Notes: generated by a model not told the origin, from the sequence alone. 64,000 bases of DNA from Sphingobium subterraneum (GCF_014199435.1 NZ_JACIJP010000004.1:124001-188000), one strand, 5' to 3'; positions 47,309 to 59,259 are shown, counted from the first letter of the stretch. Translations and numbers: made by a program.

Positions 47309-48076
47309 ATGACCCCGCCGCGTATGCAACGGATTCGCGACGCCTTTGGTGCCGCCGCCGACCGATATGACCGCCACGCCGATGTGCAGCGGACCGTGGC
47401 CGACGTGCTCGCCGATCTCGCGCGCAACCAGCCGCTGCCCCCTGCGCCGCGCGTGCTCGAAATCGGTTGTGGCACGGGGCTGCTCACCCGGCGCATCCGC
47501 GACCTGTTTCCTGATGCGGACCTGACCGTGACCGACCTGTCGCCTGCTATGCTGGCGGTGACGGCCGCCGATCCCACTCTGGCCGCCCGATTCGAGGCGA
47601 TGGATGGCGAAGCGCCAGGTTTCGAAGGGCCGTGGTTCGATCTCATCGTTTCCAGCCTCGCCTTCCAGTGGTTCTCCAACCTGCCTACCGCGCTCGCCCG
47701 GCTCTATGCGCTGCTTCGTCCCGGCGGCACGTTGCTGTTTTCCACCATGGCCCAGCGCAGCTTCGCCGAATGGCGCGCCGCCCACGAAGCCTGCGGCGTT
47801 CGCGCCGGGACGCCGGAATACCCGTCTATCGAGACCCTGCGCGCGATGCTGGACGCCCATGCCGATGCGTTCCTGTTCGAGGAAGACTATGTCCACGACT
47901 TCGGCGGCGCGCGGGGATTGCTCGCGCATCTGAAGGGCATCGGCGCGACCGTGCCGGTGGAGGGGCGCGCGCCGCTTGGTCCTGCAGCGCTGCGTCAGGT
48001 CATGCGCGCCTATGATGCCGCGGGCGGGCGCTGTACATATCATGTGGCCTATTGTCGGGTGACCAGGGTGGGGTAA
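47309..48076 (+). CDS. BioC-like SAM-dependent methyltransferase
   Basis: A 255-residue class I methyltransferase. Motif I VLEIGCGTG (49-57), the BioC-like AFGAAADRYDRHADVQ start, SLAFQWFSNLP and LRPGGTLLFSTM all resemble malonyl-ACP methyltransferase BioC of biotin synthesis. No other bio gene is nearby, so the role remains probable rather than certain. The ATG at 47324 (MQRIRDAF) is an alternative start. A GNAT gene follows, 8 bases downstream. Confidence 0.82.
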   Translation: MTPPRMQRIRDAFGAAADRYDRHADVQRTVADVLADLARNQPLPPAPRVLEIGCGTGLLTRRIRDLFPDADLTVTDLSPAMLAVTAADPTLAARFEAMDGEAPGFEGPWFDLIVSSLAFQWFSNLPTALARLYALLRPGGTLLFSTMAQRSFAEWRAAHEACGVRAGTPEYPSIETLRAMLDAHADAFLFEEDYVHDFGGARGLLAHLKGIGATVPVEGRAPLGPAALRQVMRAYDAAGGRCTYHVAYCRVTRVG

Positions 48077-48084
48077 GCACAGAT

Positions 48085-48615
48085 ATGCCATGTTTGATCC
48101 GCCGTGCCGGACCCGAAGACACCGTTGCGCTCGCCGCGCTGAAGCTCCGTACCTTTCGCGAGACCTTTGTCGAAGGCGATATGGATATGGGCTATGACCC
48201 GGACAATCTCGCGCATTTCGAGGCGGAATCTTATGGTGAGCCAGCGGTGGCCGCTCAGCTCGCGGATCCGCGTCGGGCGCAATGGGTGGCGGTTGCTGCG
48301 GACGGCACCTTGATGGGTTACGCTCACGCCGGCCCGTGCAAGCTTCCCCATCCGGACGCAGAACCCACGCACGGCGAGCTCTATCAGTTCTACGTCGCGC
48401 GAAAATGGCAGGGCGCGGGGGTGGGGCGCACGCTTCTCGATGCAGCGCTTGGCTGGCTGGCGGAAGAGATGCCGGGGCCGGTGTGGCTCGGGGTGTTCTC
48501 CGGCAATCATCGCGCACAAAAGGTCTATGCCGCGCGCGGTTTCGCCAAGGTGGGGGAATATGCGTTCAAGGTCGGCGAGCAATACGACCACGAATTCATT
48601 TTCAGGCGAGACTAG
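48085..48615 (+). CDS. GNAT family N-acetyltransferase
   Basis: A 176-residue acetyltransferase. The acetyl-CoA motif is VARKWQGAGVGRTLLDAAL, followed by NHRAQKVYAARGFAKVGEYAF, the conserved GNAT end. The substrate is unknown. It probably forms an operon with the methyltransferase. Confidence 0.88.
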   Translation: MPCLIRRAGPEDTVALAALKLRTFRETFVEGDMDMGYDPDNLAHFEAESYGEPAVAAQLADPRRAQWVAVAADGTLMGYAHAGPCKLPHPDAEPTHGELYQFYVARKWQGAGVGRTLLDAALGWLAEEMPGPVWLGVFSGNHRAQKVYAARGFAKVGEYAFKVGEQYDHEFIFRRD

Positions 48616-48681
48616 AGGCAGCATCCCGAAAAACACGCCGCTTCCATGACCGGGCGCATCCCTCGTCTTTGCGTTTCCGGA

Positions 48682-50871
48682 TCAGCGATCCATCAGCGCC
48701 GGAAAAAAGCCCTCATGCGCCGACCGCAGATCGACAAGCGGCACGGATTTTCCGCCGCTGATGTCGATTGTCCCGCCGCGTGTCGTACCGATCCGCGTCA
48801 TTGGGATACCCGCCGCCTGAATCTTTTCCGGTGTCGCGCTGGTGACGACATAACGCCCCTGATCCTCGCCGAACGCCGTGAAATGGTCGCCGATTTCTTC
48901 AAGGGTCGCGCCGATATTCCCGGCCAGCGCCATTTCCGCGACAGCGACCAGCAGGCCACCGTCGGACACGTCATGCACCGCGCTCACCAGACCCTTGGCG
49001 ATCAGGTCGCGGACGAATTCCGCGTTGGCGCGCTCCTTCGTCAGATCGACCGGCGGGGGCGGGCCGTCCTCGCGGCCATGCACCACGCGCAGCCAGCTCG
49101 ACTGGCCCAGATGTCCGTTGCTCTCACCGATGACGAAGATCGCCTCGCCTTCGGCCTTGAACGCGACGCTTGCGCTCTTCGACCAGTCGGCGAGCAGGCC
49201 GATCGCGCCGATGGCGGGCGTGGGCAAGATGGCCGATCCGCCCCCTGTTGCCTTACTCTCGTTGTAGAGCGACACATTGCCCGAGACGATCGGGAAGTCG
49301 AGCGCGATGCACGCCTCGCTCATCCCTTCGAGGCAGCCCACGAACTGCCCCATGATTTCGGGGCGCTGCGGATTGGCGAAGTTAAGGCAGTTGGTCACGG
49401 CGAGCGGCTTCGCTCCTACCGCCGACAGGTTGCGATAGGCCTCGGCAATCGCCTGCTTGCCGCCCTCATAGGGATCGGCATAGCAATAGCGCGGGTTGCA
49501 ATCCGTGGTCATGGCCAGACCTTTCTGCGTGCCATGAACACGCACCACCGCTGCGTCGCCGCCGGGTGCCTGCACCGTGTCGGCGCCGACCTTGTGGTCA
49601 TATTGTTCCCAGATCCAGCGGCGGCTGGCGATGTCGGGCGACCCCATCAGCGTCACCAGATCGGCGCCCAGATCGCTGGACGCGGGAACATCGGTCAGTG
49701 GAGCGCGCTTGGGAGTCGGTACATGCGGCCGATCATAAAGCGGCGCGTCGTCGGCCAGCGGGCCCAACGGAATGTCGCACACCGTCTCACCATGGTGGAC
49801 AAGCACCATCCGCCCGGTGTCCGTCACTTCGCCGATCACCGCGAAATCCAGCTCCCACTTGTGGAAGATCGCCTCGGCAAAGGCCTCCTTGCCGGGCTTC
49901 AGGACCATCAGCATGCGTTCCTGCGATTCGGATAGCATCATTTCATAGGCGGTCATGCCCGTTTCGCGCTGCGGCACGGCATCCATGTTGAGCAGCAGGC
50001 CGACGCCGCCCTTGCTCGCCATTTCCACGCTGGAGGAAGTGAGGCCCGCCGCGCCCATATCCTGAATGGCGACGATCGCATCCGACGCCATCAGTTCGAG
50101 GCACGCCTCGATCAGCAGCTTCTCGGTAAAAGGATCGCCAACCTGCACGGTCGGGCGCTTTTCTTCGCTGTCCTCGCCGAAATCGGCGCTCGCCATGGTC
50201 GCGCCATGGATGCCGTCGCGCCCGGTCTTGGACCCGACATAGACGATCGGATTGCCAACGCCGCTCGCCGCCGAGTAGAAGATCTTGTCCGTTTCCGCGA
50301 CGCCGACCGTCATCGCGTTGACGAGGATGTTGCCGTCATAGGCGGGGTGGAAGTTCACCTCGCCGCCTACTGTCGGCACGCCCACGCAATTGCCGTAGCC
50401 GCCGATGCCGCGCACCACGCCGCTGATCAGGTGGCGCATTTTCGGGTGGTCAGGCCGCCCGAAACGCAGCGCGTTGAGGTTCGCGATCGGTCGCGCGCCC
50501 ATGGTGAACACGTCGCGCAGGATGCCGCCCACGCCCGTCGCCGCCCCCTGATAGGGTTCGATGTAGGATGGGTGGTTGTGGCTCTCCATCTTGAAGATTG
50601 CCGCCTGCCCGTCGCCGATGTCGACCACACCCGCATTTTCGCCCGGTCCGCAGATCACCTGCGGCCCGGTAGTGGGAAGCTTCTTCAAATGGATGCGCGA
50701 GGATTTGTAGCTGCAATGCTCGGACCACATGACCGAAAATATGCCCAGCTCCGTCAGGTTCGGCTCGCGCCCCAGCGCGGCGAGGATGCGGTCATATTCT
50801 TCCGGGGCGAGGCCATGTTCGGCAACGACCTGGGGCGTGATGGGGCTGGCGGCTGTAGCTGTGTCGGTCAT
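48682..50871 (-). CDS. purL: Phosphoribosylformylglycinamidine synthase subunit II
   Basis: The FGAM synthase large subunit of purine synthesis in its small-PurL form (works with PurS and PurQ). It has 729 residues. Signatures include [20 protein letters not shown] near 50-69, [21 protein letters not shown], and the repeated AIRS-like halves. Neither purQ nor purS is in the window. It is divergent from nothing nearby: the next upstream gene is on the same strand behind its own terminator. Confidence 0.96.
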   Translation of the reverse strand: MTDTATAASPITPQVVAEHGLAPEEYDRILAALGREPNLTELGIFSVMWSEHCSYKSSRIHLKKLPTTGPQVICGPGENAGVVDIGDGQAAIFKMESHNHPSYIEPYQGAATGVGGILRDVFTMGARPIANLNALRFGRPDHPKMRHLISGVVRGIGGYGNCVGVPTVGGEVNFHPAYDGNILVNAMTVGVAETDKIFYSAASGVGNPIVYVGSKTGRDGIHGATMASADFGEDSEEKRPTVQVGDPFTEKLLIEACLELMASDAIVAIQDMGAAGLTSSSVEMASKGGVGLLLNMDAVPQRETGMTAYEMMLSESQERMLMVLKPGKEAFAEAIFHKWELDFAVIGEVTDTGRMVLVHHGETVCDIPLGPLADDAPLYDRPHVPTPKRAPLTDVPASSDLGADLVTLMGSPDIASRRWIWEQYDHKVGADTVQAPGGDAAVVRVHGTQKGLAMTTDCNPRYCYADPYEGGKQAIAEAYRNLSAVGAKPLAVTNCLNFANPQRPEIMGQFVGCLEGMSEACIALDFPIVSGNVSLYNESKATGGGSAILPTPAIGAIGLLADWSKSASVAFKAEGEAIFVIGESNGHLGQSSWLRVVHGREDGPPPPVDLTKERANAEFVRDLIAKGLVSAVHDVSDGGLLVAVAEMALAGNIGATLEEIGDHFTAFGEDQGRYVVTSATPEKIQAAGIPMTRIGTTRGGTIDISGGKSVPLVDLRSAHEGFFPALMDR

Positions 50872-50940
50872 GCGCCGACCCCTTAACGAATGCCGCGCGC
50901 GCTGAACAGGGTTGGGGTTACGAAAATGCGCAAATAAAAT

Positions 50941-50966
50941 GGGCCGGACGATCGCGCGTCCGGCCC
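50941..50966 (-). terminator. Rho-independent terminator after the MliC-like gene
   Basis: A 9-base perfect stem (GGGCCGGAC with GTCCGGCCC) and an 8-base loop, followed on the minus strand by ATTTTATTT. It ends the transcript that begins with the MliC-like lipoprotein gene and insulates purL. Confidence 0.85.
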
Positions 50967-51001
50967 GTGTGGAGAGAAAAAAGACAGCGAGCGGTCAACA
51001 T

Positions 51002-51106
51002 TCAGAAGATGATGAGCCGAAAATGGTGGTCTTTTGTGACCCGGAGCGCAGCGACCTTACAGGTCATGAGCACCGGAAGCGCAAAAGAGCGCCATTTGCA
51101 GGCCAT
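51002..51106 (-). CDS. Possible 34-residue micro-ORF in the 3' region
   Basis: An ATG-to-TGA frame of 34 codons between the MliC-like gene and its terminator, with several Cys and aromatic residues (MACKWRSFALPV...DHHFRLIIF). It has no clear ribosome site. Similar short ORFs occur, as I recall, in many sphingomonad annotations, so this may be a conserved repeat or RNA rather than a protein gene. Confidence 0.3.
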   Translation of the reverse strand: MACKWRSFALPVLMTCKVAALRVTKDHHFRLIIF

Positions 51107-51120
51107 CAGAGCTGAATGGT

Positions 51121-51498
51121 TCAGGCCTTGCAGGTTTGTGCGCTCTTGCCGGGCAACGTCGCGCTGATTTCCTTGCCGCTGCCCGATAGCGAATAGCCGC
51201 CTTCCGCCGTATAGGGCTTTCCGGCCTCTTCTGCGGTCAGCTTGGTCGGGGTGCCGTCCTTTTCGGTGCGCAGGTTGGCGGTCTTGTCGTCCGACATGAA
51301 GTCGACGAAAACCAGCGCGCCATCCTTGCAGCGATAGCTGTGGCTCTCCTTGACCATCGGCGGCAATTCGACCGGCGCGGCGTTGTTGAGTTCATCCGCC
51401 ATCGGATCCGGGCGACCGCCGACGACTTCGGGTTCTTTCTGACCGCAAGCCGACAGGGCGAGCAATGCGGTGGCGAGCAGGGGAAGGGTGTGTTTCAT
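51121..51498 (-). CDS. MliC-like lipoprotein (lysozyme-inhibitor fold)
   Basis: A 125-residue lipoprotein. Signal peptide with lipobox LSAC, Cys18. The C-terminal domain (about 55-125), with SYRCKDGALVFVDFMSDDKTANL and a terminal Cys pair partner, resembles the MliC/PliC domain that blocks C-type lysozymes. The start is the ATG at 51498; a longer form to 51561 lacks a signal. The match to MliC is by motif recall only. Confidence 0.72.
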   Translation of the reverse strand: MKHTLPLLATALLALSACGQKEPEVVGGRPDPMADELNNAAPVELPPMVKESHSYRCKDGALVFVDFMSDDKTANLRTEKDGTPTKLTAEEAGKPYTAEGGYSLSGSGKEISATLPGKSAQTCKA

Positions 51499-51698
51499 AG
51501 CGGGCTTTCTATGTGCGGTTGCAGCATGAACCGTCAACGAAAAAGAGTGAAATCGCGACACTCTGCGAAGAACGCCGCAACGCCGAAGTCGGCTACAGGA
51601 TAGCCGTTAATTTTAAACGAACCATGACTGTCGGTGACAGGGCATGCGATATCATGCGGGCTTGACCGCGGGGATCGCGAACGCCAAAGCTGTCGCCC

Positions 51699-51941
51699 AT
51701 GTCGGAACCCGAACAGATGACGGCCCTGTCGTTCGAAGACGCCCTGCGCGAGCTGGAATCGATCGTGCACAGGCTGGAACGCGGTGATGTCGCGCTTGAC
51801 GAATCCATCGCGCTCTATGCGCGGGGGGAGGCGCTGCGTGCCCAGTGCCAGAAGCGCCTTGCCGATGCCGAAGCGCGCATCCAGAAGCTCACGGTCGCGA
51901 ACGGGGTGCCGACGGGCGCCGAACCTTTTGGTGCGGACTGA
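51699..51941 (+). CDS. xseB: Exodeoxyribonuclease VII small subunit
   Basis: An 80-residue helical subunit of the nuclease that degrades single-stranded DNA. The family core FEDALRELESIVHRLERGDVALDESIALYARGEAL is clear. xseA is not in the window. It starts a plus-strand run with ispA; the xseB-ispA pairing is widespread in bacteria. Confidence 0.94.
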   Translation: MSEPEQMTALSFEDALRELESIVHRLERGDVALDESIALYARGEALRAQCQKRLADAEARIQKLTVANGVPTGAEPFGAD

Positions 51942-51972
51942 CGCGCGGGTGGCTGCTGGCGGCGGTAAAGCG

Positions 51973-52854
51973 GTGCTGACGCAGGCAGCCAAGACGATGG
52001 CCGCGGCCATGGATGATGCGTTCGACGCGTTGCTCCCCGTCCCCGAAGATCCGCGTCGCAAGCTTTATGAAGCGATGCGCCATGCCGCGATTGGCGGCGG
52101 CAAGCGCCTGCGCCCTCTGCTCGTCCGTGCGACGGGCGATCTGTTTCATCTCGATGAGGACGCGCTGGTCCGCGTCGGCCTCGCTGTGGAATGCATCCAT
52201 GTCTATTCGCTGATCCACGACGATCTGCCCGCGATGGACAACGACGATCTGCGGCGCGGCAAGCCGACCGTTCACCGCGCTTTTGATGAGGCGACGGCGA
52301 TCCTCGCCGGGGACTGCCTGCACGATCTCGCGTTCGAGATCCTGGTCGACGAGCGCACGCACTCCGATCCCTTCGTCCGTTGTGAACTGGTACGCGCCTT
52401 GACCAAAGCGAGCGGGCCAGTCGGCATGGCGGGCGGCCAGATGATGGATCTGGAAGCGGAGCGCACCCCCTTCGACCTTCCGACTGTCACCCGGCTTCAG
52501 CAGCTCAAGACCGGGGCGATCATCGCCTTTTGCGTGGAGGCGCCCGCGATCATGGCGCATGTCCCGCTGGAAGCGCGCACGGGCCTCCACGGCTATGCCC
52601 GCGATATCGGCCTTGCGTTTCAGATTGCCGACGACCTGCTCGACGTAGAGGGCGACGAAGCGCTTGCGGGCAAGGCGCTCGGCAAGGACGCCGCCGCCGG
52701 GAAACAGACTTTCCTGTCGCTCCTCGGCGTCGCGCGCGCCAGGCATCAGGCGCAATTTCTGGTCGATCAGGCCAAGGCACATTTGCACGATTATGGCGAC
52801 CGCGCGGCCCTGCTCCGCGCGATCGCCGATTTCGTGGTCGAAAGGGACCGATAA
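51973..52854 (+). CDS. ispA: Farnesyl diphosphate synthase
   Basis: Makes FPP from IPP and DMAPP. About 293 residues from the GTG at 51973; GTG 51949 and ATG 51997 are alternatives, and none has a strong ribosome site. The first aspartate motif DDLPAMD is at 83-89 and the second, DDLLD, at 220-224; GGKRLRPLL is the IPP-binding segment. It follows xseB and precedes coaD. Confidence 0.93.
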   Translation: MLTQAAKTMAAAMDDAFDALLPVPEDPRRKLYEAMRHAAIGGGKRLRPLLVRATGDLFHLDEDALVRVGLAVECIHVYSLIHDDLPAMDNDDLRRGKPTVHRAFDEATAILAGDCLHDLAFEILVDERTHSDPFVRCELVRALTKASGPVGMAGGQMMDLEAERTPFDLPTVTRLQQLKTGAIIAFCVEAPAIMAHVPLEARTGLHGYARDIGLAFQIADDLLDVEGDEALAGKALGKDAAAGKQTFLSLLGVARARHQAQFLVDQAKAHLHDYGDRAALLRAIADFVVERDR

Positions 52855-52859
52855 CGCGC

Positions 52860-53369
52860 ATGGCTATGACACGGACAGGGGTATATCCGGGCACCTTCGA
52901 CCCGGTGACGCTGGGGCATATGGACATCATCCGCCGGGGCGCGAAGCTGGTCGACCGGCTGGTCATCGGGGTGACGACCAACCCCAGCAAGTCGCCGATG
53001 TTCACGCTCGACGAACGGCTGGCCATGGTGCGCCGCGAATGCGCCGGGATCGAGACGGACATCGAGGTGGTCGCCTTCGATTCGCTGCTGATGGACTTTG
53101 CCGACCGGCAGGGCGCGCAGATCATCATCCGCGGCCTGCGCGCGGTTGCCGATTTCGAATATGAATATCAGATGGCGGGCATGAACCAGCAGATCAACGC
53201 CAATGTCGAGACCGTCTTTCTGATGGCCGACGTGTCGCTGCAACCGATCGCCTCCCGCCTCGTCAAGGAAATCGCGCTGTTCGGTGGGCCGATTCAACGT
53301 TTCGTCAGCCCCACCGTCTGCGCGGAGGTTGTGGAGCGGGTGGAGAAGATCGGCCGCAAGGGATCATAA
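52860..53369 (+). CDS. coaD: Pantetheine-phosphate adenylyltransferase
   Basis: The fourth step of CoA synthesis. It has 169 residues. The nucleotidyltransferase motif TLGH with His20 and the phosphate-binding GVYPGTFDP loop are present, with the conserved IIIRGLRAVADFEYEYQMA segment. A second ATG two codons in (52866) may be the start. panB in this window feeds the same pathway. Confidence 0.95.
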   Translation: MAMTRTGVYPGTFDPVTLGHMDIIRRGAKLVDRLVIGVTTNPSKSPMFTLDERLAMVRRECAGIETDIEVVAFDSLLMDFADRQGAQIIIRGLRAVADFEYEYQMAGMNQQINANVETVFLMADVSLQPIASRLVKEIALFGGPIQRFVSPTVCAEVVERVEKIGRKGS

Positions 53370-53475
53370 GCGCATGGCCGCGTCACGGCGGGCGGGGGTG
53401 CTCATCCCTCGTTCATTGACGCGGACCTAAAGCGCGCGCAAAGAGCAAGCTTTCTGCTGGGAGAACAGGATTATC

Positions 53476-54153
53476 ATGGCTCCAAAATCGCTTATTGGCC
53501 GCATTCTTGTCGCGATCGGCGCGCTGTGCCTGTTTGTCGCCTTCACGCCGCTGCACGCGCAGGGCGGCAAGGCGCAGGAAGAAGAGTTCAAGAAAGCGGC
53601 GATGAGCGCACGCGCAGCCGAACAGGCCAAGGAACTGGCCAAGGCGCCCAAGGCCGCCACGCCGTCCGCCACCGTCCCGGTCGATCCCGCCAATGTGTGG
53701 GTTCTCACCCTGAGCAATGGCGGCACGGTGCGCATCCAGCTGCGCCCCGATGTCGCACCCGCCCATGTCGAGCGGATCAAGCTGCTCACCAGTCGCGGGT
53801 TTTACAATGGCCTGAAGTTCCATCGCGTGATCGAAGGTTTCATGGCGCAGGGCGGCGATCCCAAAAATGACGGTTCGGGCGGATCGACCGAGCCGGATCT
53901 GAAAGCCGAATTCAACGATCTGCCGCATGTGCGCGGCGTCGTGTCCATGGCCCGCGCGGCGGACGAGAACAGCGCCAACAGCCAGTTTTTCATCATGTTC
54001 CTGCCCCGGCTCCAGCTCGACCACAAATATACGGTGTTCGGCCGGGTGATCGAGGGCATGCCATATGTCGATGCGATCGAGCGGGGCGAGCCGCCCGCCA
54101 ACCCGACCAGCATCGTGACCGCGCGGATGGAAGCGGCGACGCCCGCGTCCTGA
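53476..54153 (+). CDS. Exported peptidyl-prolyl isomerase (cyclophilin type)
   Basis: A 225-residue periplasmic PPIase. Signal peptide about 1-31 (ends PLHAQ), a charged Ala/Lys-rich linker, then the cyclophilin domain from about 70, with KFHRVIEGFMAQGGDP and NSQFFIMFLPRLQLDHKYTVFGRV. The active-site arginine is in FHRV. It lies 106 bases after coaD and is followed by queA. Confidence 0.93.
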   Translation: MAPKSLIGRILVAIGALCLFVAFTPLHAQGGKAQEEEFKKAAMSARAAEQAKELAKAPKAATPSATVPVDPANVWVLTLSNGGTVRIQLRPDVAPAHVERIKLLTSRGFYNGLKFHRVIEGFMAQGGDPKNDGSGGSTEPDLKAEFNDLPHVRGVVSMARAADENSANSQFFIMFLPRLQLDHKYTVFGRVIEGMPYVDAIERGEPPANPTSIVTARMEAATPAS

Positions 54154-54187
54154 TCTGACTCACGGGCCGACGGTGGAAAATTAGCAC

Positions 54188-55219
54188 GTGCGCGTCGACC
54201 TGTTCGATTTCGATCTGCCTTCTGAACGCATCGCCCTGCGTCCAGCCCAGCCGCGCGACGCTGCCCGGATGCTCGTCGTGCGTGGGCAGGCCATGGACGA
54301 CCGCGTGGTGCGCGATCTTCCCGCCGACCTGCGCCCGGGCGACTGCCTCGTCTTCAACGACACCCGTGTTATCCCTGCCCAGCTCGAAGGGCGGCGCGGC
54401 GACGCGCGCATCGGGGCAACCCTGCACAAGCGCATCGACCTGCGCCGCTGGCAGGCGTTCGTCCGCAACGCCAAGCGGGTGCGCGACGGCGACCGGATCG
54501 ATTTCGGCGCGGGCGTAACTGCGATCGCCGAGGGGCGGGACGACGACGGCGGCATGACCCTGTTCTTCGAAGGCGACGAGCCCGTCGAACTGCTGCTCGA
54601 ACGCGCGGGCACCATGCCGCTGCCTCCTTATATCGCCGGAAAACGGCCGGCCGATGCGCAGGACCGCAGCGATTATCAGACGATGTTCGCGAAGCAGGAT
54701 GGTGCCGTTGCGGCTCCCACGGCCGCGCTGCATTTTACGCCCGGCCTGATGGAGCGGCTGGCCTCTGCCGGTATCCTGACCGAGACGCTCACCCTCCATG
54801 TCGGCGCGGGCACCTTCTTGCCGGTCAAGGCCGACGACACCGGCGACCACCGCATGCACGCGGAATGGGGACAGATCAGCCCGGAAGCCGCCGCGCGTCT
54901 GAACGCTGTCAAAGCTGCTGGCGGCCGGATCATCGCGGTCGGCACCACCAGCCTGCGCCTGCTCGAAAGCGCGTGCGGAGAGGACGGCATCATCGAGCCC
55001 TTTGTAGATGAAACCCGCATTTTCATCACTCCGGGCTACCGCTTTCGCGCGATCGACGGGCTCATGACTAATTTCCACTTGCCCCGCTCGACGCTGTTCA
55101 TGCTGGTCAGCGCGCTGATGGGGCTGGAAACGATGCAGGCAGCCTACGCCCACGCCATCGCGGAAGGCTACCGCTTCTACAGCTATGGCGACGCGAGTTT
55201 GCTACTGCCAGAGGGGTAG
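54188..55219 (+). CDS. queA: tRNA preQ1-34 S-adenosylmethionine ribosyltransferase-isomerase
   Basis: Transfers the ribosyl part of SAM to preQ1 in tRNA to give epoxyqueuosine. It has 343 residues from a GTG start, 34 bases after the PPIase. The family start [18 protein letters not shown] and the end [13 protein letters not shown] are intact. tgt often follows queA but is not seen here; the next gene is convergent. Confidence 0.95.
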   Translation: MRVDLFDFDLPSERIALRPAQPRDAARMLVVRGQAMDDRVVRDLPADLRPGDCLVFNDTRVIPAQLEGRRGDARIGATLHKRIDLRRWQAFVRNAKRVRDGDRIDFGAGVTAIAEGRDDDGGMTLFFEGDEPVELLLERAGTMPLPPYIAGKRPADAQDRSDYQTMFAKQDGAVAAPTAALHFTPGLMERLASAGILTETLTLHVGAGTFLPVKADDTGDHRMHAEWGQISPEAAARLNAVKAAGGRIIAVGTTSLRLLESACGEDGIIEPFVDETRIFITPGYRFRAIDGLMTNFHLPRSTLFMLVSALMGLETMQAAYAHAIAEGYRFYSYGDASLLLPEG

Positions 55220-55267
55220 CGGCGAGACTCCGGCCTGTCCGCCGCCGTCAGCGCGTGATCCTATGCG

Positions 55268-55894
55268 TCAGGACGCATCGCCCTTGGCCGGGCATTCGCC
55301 GATGCGCTTGCCGGTGCCATGCGATTTCATGGCCATCTGCATGTCCTTGGCGGCGCCCATCATGCCGGATGTGCGCATCTCGGCGTTCATGTCATAGCTG
55401 GTCGAGCTATACGTTCCGTTGAGCGTCATGTTCATCGTGGCTGACCCGTCCTGGCCGCCGCTGCAGCTCATCTGTCCGCTGACCTTGCCGCCGCTCATCG
55501 AGAAATTGGCGTATTTGCACTTGTTGTCTTTCTGGCCCGCCATCATCTCTGCGGCCGGATTTTCCGCCTGTTGCGGCGTGATGCATTCCTTCACGACCGT
55601 CTTTTTGCCGACCATGCTCTGCATCGCACCGGCGGGCATGCCCTCGGGCGCGTTGGTGATCTGCACGTCGGTGATCTCGTGGGTCATCTCCCACTGTCCC
55701 GGTTGCAGCTTGACCTTGTTCATCTCGCCCGCGACCTGCGCCACGGACATGTTCGTGCTCCCCGCTGCAGCCTCGTTCCCCGACGGAGCGCCTACCTTGC
55801 CCGCATCGTCCGCCTTGCCGCAGGCGCCGAGCGCCAGCAGGGCGGCGGCGGACAAAAGCAGGGTCGTACCCCTGGCATGGCGGCGAGACATCAT
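55268..55894 (-). CDS. DUF3617 lipoprotein
   Basis: A 208-residue lipoprotein with signal peptide and lipobox LGAC (Cys25). The DUF3617 core is PGQWEMTHEITDVQI, then KECITPQQ, CKYANFSMSGGKVSGQMSC and GTYSSTSYDMNAEM. Its function is unknown. The ATG at 55894 suits the signal; 55912 is an alternative. It is convergent with queA and divergent from uvrB. Confidence 0.88.
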   Translation of the reverse strand: MMSRRHARGTTLLLSAAALLALGACGKADDAGKVGAPSGNEAAAGSTNMSVAQVAGEMNKVKLQPGQWEMTHEITDVQITNAPEGMPAGAMQSMVGKKTVVKECITPQQAENPAAEMMAGQKDNKCKYANFSMSGGKVSGQMSCSGGQDGSATMNMTLNGTYSSTSYDMNAEMRTSGMMGAAKDMQMAMKSHGTGKRIGECPAKGDAS

Positions 55895-56004
55895 GGAAAC
55901 CCCCTGAAACATTCGAACAAGGGCGCAAGGCTAACAGAAAACTTCGTCACCGATAATCGAAAAGTCGGTTGCTGGCGCGGCGGTGGCTCCCCATGTTGGG
56001 CAGC

Positions 56005-58197
<2,193 letters not shown>

Positions 58198-58326
58198 AGG
58201 CGCGTAGGGAAGCGCTATTGTCATTCTCCAAATACTGCGTGGCCGCATAACGCCGCGCGCCGCCTGATTGGGGCGATCGGGCGGGTTGCCCTTGTTCCTA
58301 GCCGGTTGGCCGGTCATAAGTCGGCA

Positions 58327-58884
58327 ATGACCCTGTCCTTGCACCGCACTGCCGCCACCATCCTCGTCACCACCGCGCTGGCGAGCTGCGTCGCGCCGCC
58401 TGTTGCTCCCCCCGCACCGCCACCGCCGGTTGCGCAGCCCGCTGCGCCGCCTCCGCCGCCGCCGCCGCGGAGCGCGGACTGGCGGGAATGGCCGGTGACG
58501 CCAGGCAACTGGACCTATAAAGCGGCGACAGGTGGAAGCATTGCGAGCTTCGGGCAGGAACCGGGGACGGCGTTGCTGTCCCTGCGCTGCGATCTCGCGA
58601 CGCGGCGCGTGTTCGTGTCGCGCGCCGTTCCCGCACCCTCGGCGACGCCCGGCGGACCCATGGTCGTGCGCACCAGTTTCGGGACAGCGTCCTGGCCTAC
58701 CGAAACGGCGGCGCAAGGGCAGGGGCCTGCCATGATCATCGCCGCGCGCGCCTCGTCCGACACGGTGCTCGATCAGATGATTTTCAGCCGGGGCCGTTTT
58801 GCGGTGGAGGTTTCCGGTGCGCAGCCGCTGGTGGTTCCCGCCTGGGCGGAAGCGGCGCGGGTGATCGAGGATTGCCGGAGCTGA
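58327..58884 (+). CDS. Proline-rich lipoprotein of unknown function
   Basis: A 185-residue lipoprotein: lipobox LASC with Cys21, then a linker of Pro/Ala runs (about 24-52), then a compact domain starting DWREWPVTPGNWTYKA. No family name was recognised. The ATG at 58327 places the signal peptide correctly. Confidence 0.78.
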   Translation: MTLSLHRTAATILVTTALASCVAPPVAPPAPPPPVAQPAAPPPPPPPRSADWREWPVTPGNWTYKAATGGSIASFGQEPGTALLSLRCDLATRRVFVSRAVPAPSATPGGPMVVRTSFGTASWPTETAAQGQGPAMIIAARASSDTVLDQMIFSRGRFAVEVSGAQPLVVPAWAEAARVIEDCRS

Positions 58885-59044
58885 ACCGGACCGGCGCGCG
58901 GACGCAGAAGTATGATTCGAAAAAAGAAAAATACAAGTCTTGATTGAACGGCGCGTTTGACTCACAGTGCAGGTGTGGCCGGGTACAGGGCTCTCGCTCT
59001 CCCTCGGCGACGCAGGCTTCAACAGCGCGAAAGGAGGTGATCCG

Positions 59045-59101
59045 ATGTCTCATGGTTCAGCAATGAGGTCGGTCAAGTCCGTTCGGGGAATGCGCCGCTA
59101 A
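59045..59101 (+). CDS. 18-residue basic micropeptide behind a perfect Shine-Dalgarno
   Basis: The frame MSHGSAMRSVKSVRGMRR runs from ATG at 59045 to TAA. Just before it, AAAGGAGGTGATCC (59030-59043) is an exact 14-base complement of the 16S rRNA 3' end; the predicted peptide has six basic residues (Lys/Arg) out of 18. No homologue is recalled. CTCCT downstream (59119-59123) could pair with AGGAG and mask the site. It could be a peptide gene, a leader, or an RNA that binds the anti-Shine-Dalgarno. Confidence 0.6.
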   Translation: MSHGSAMRSVKSVRGMRR

Positions 59102-59225
59102 ACGACGCTCCGCGTCGTCTCCTACTGCGGTCGTTCAAGCCAGTGGCAGCGGGCCGCAATCCGGAAGAGCGCGAACATCATTTCCCGAAAGTGGGGCAGC
59201 CACTAGGCCGCTGACCATGTACGAA

Positions 59226-59259
59226 GGGCCGTCGGTGCGTCGCGATGCGCTGGCGGCCC
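59226..59259. terminator. Hairpin between the micro-ORF and the BLUF gene
   Basis: The arms GGGCCGTC and GGCGGCCC form an 8-pair stem (one G-U) with a partly structured loop. It lies between two converging genes and could terminate either. No strong U-run. Confidence 0.5.

Noticed and set aside
46010..48517. The 835-residue extended minus frame for the DUF418 gene
   Set aside because: The part above 47305 is antisense to the BioC-like gene and carries no DUF418 similarity.
59030..59043. Fragment of a 16S rRNA gene (antisense 3' end)
   Set aside because: Only 14 bases match; the flanks do not continue into 16S sequence, so it is better read as a Shine-Dalgarno-like site.
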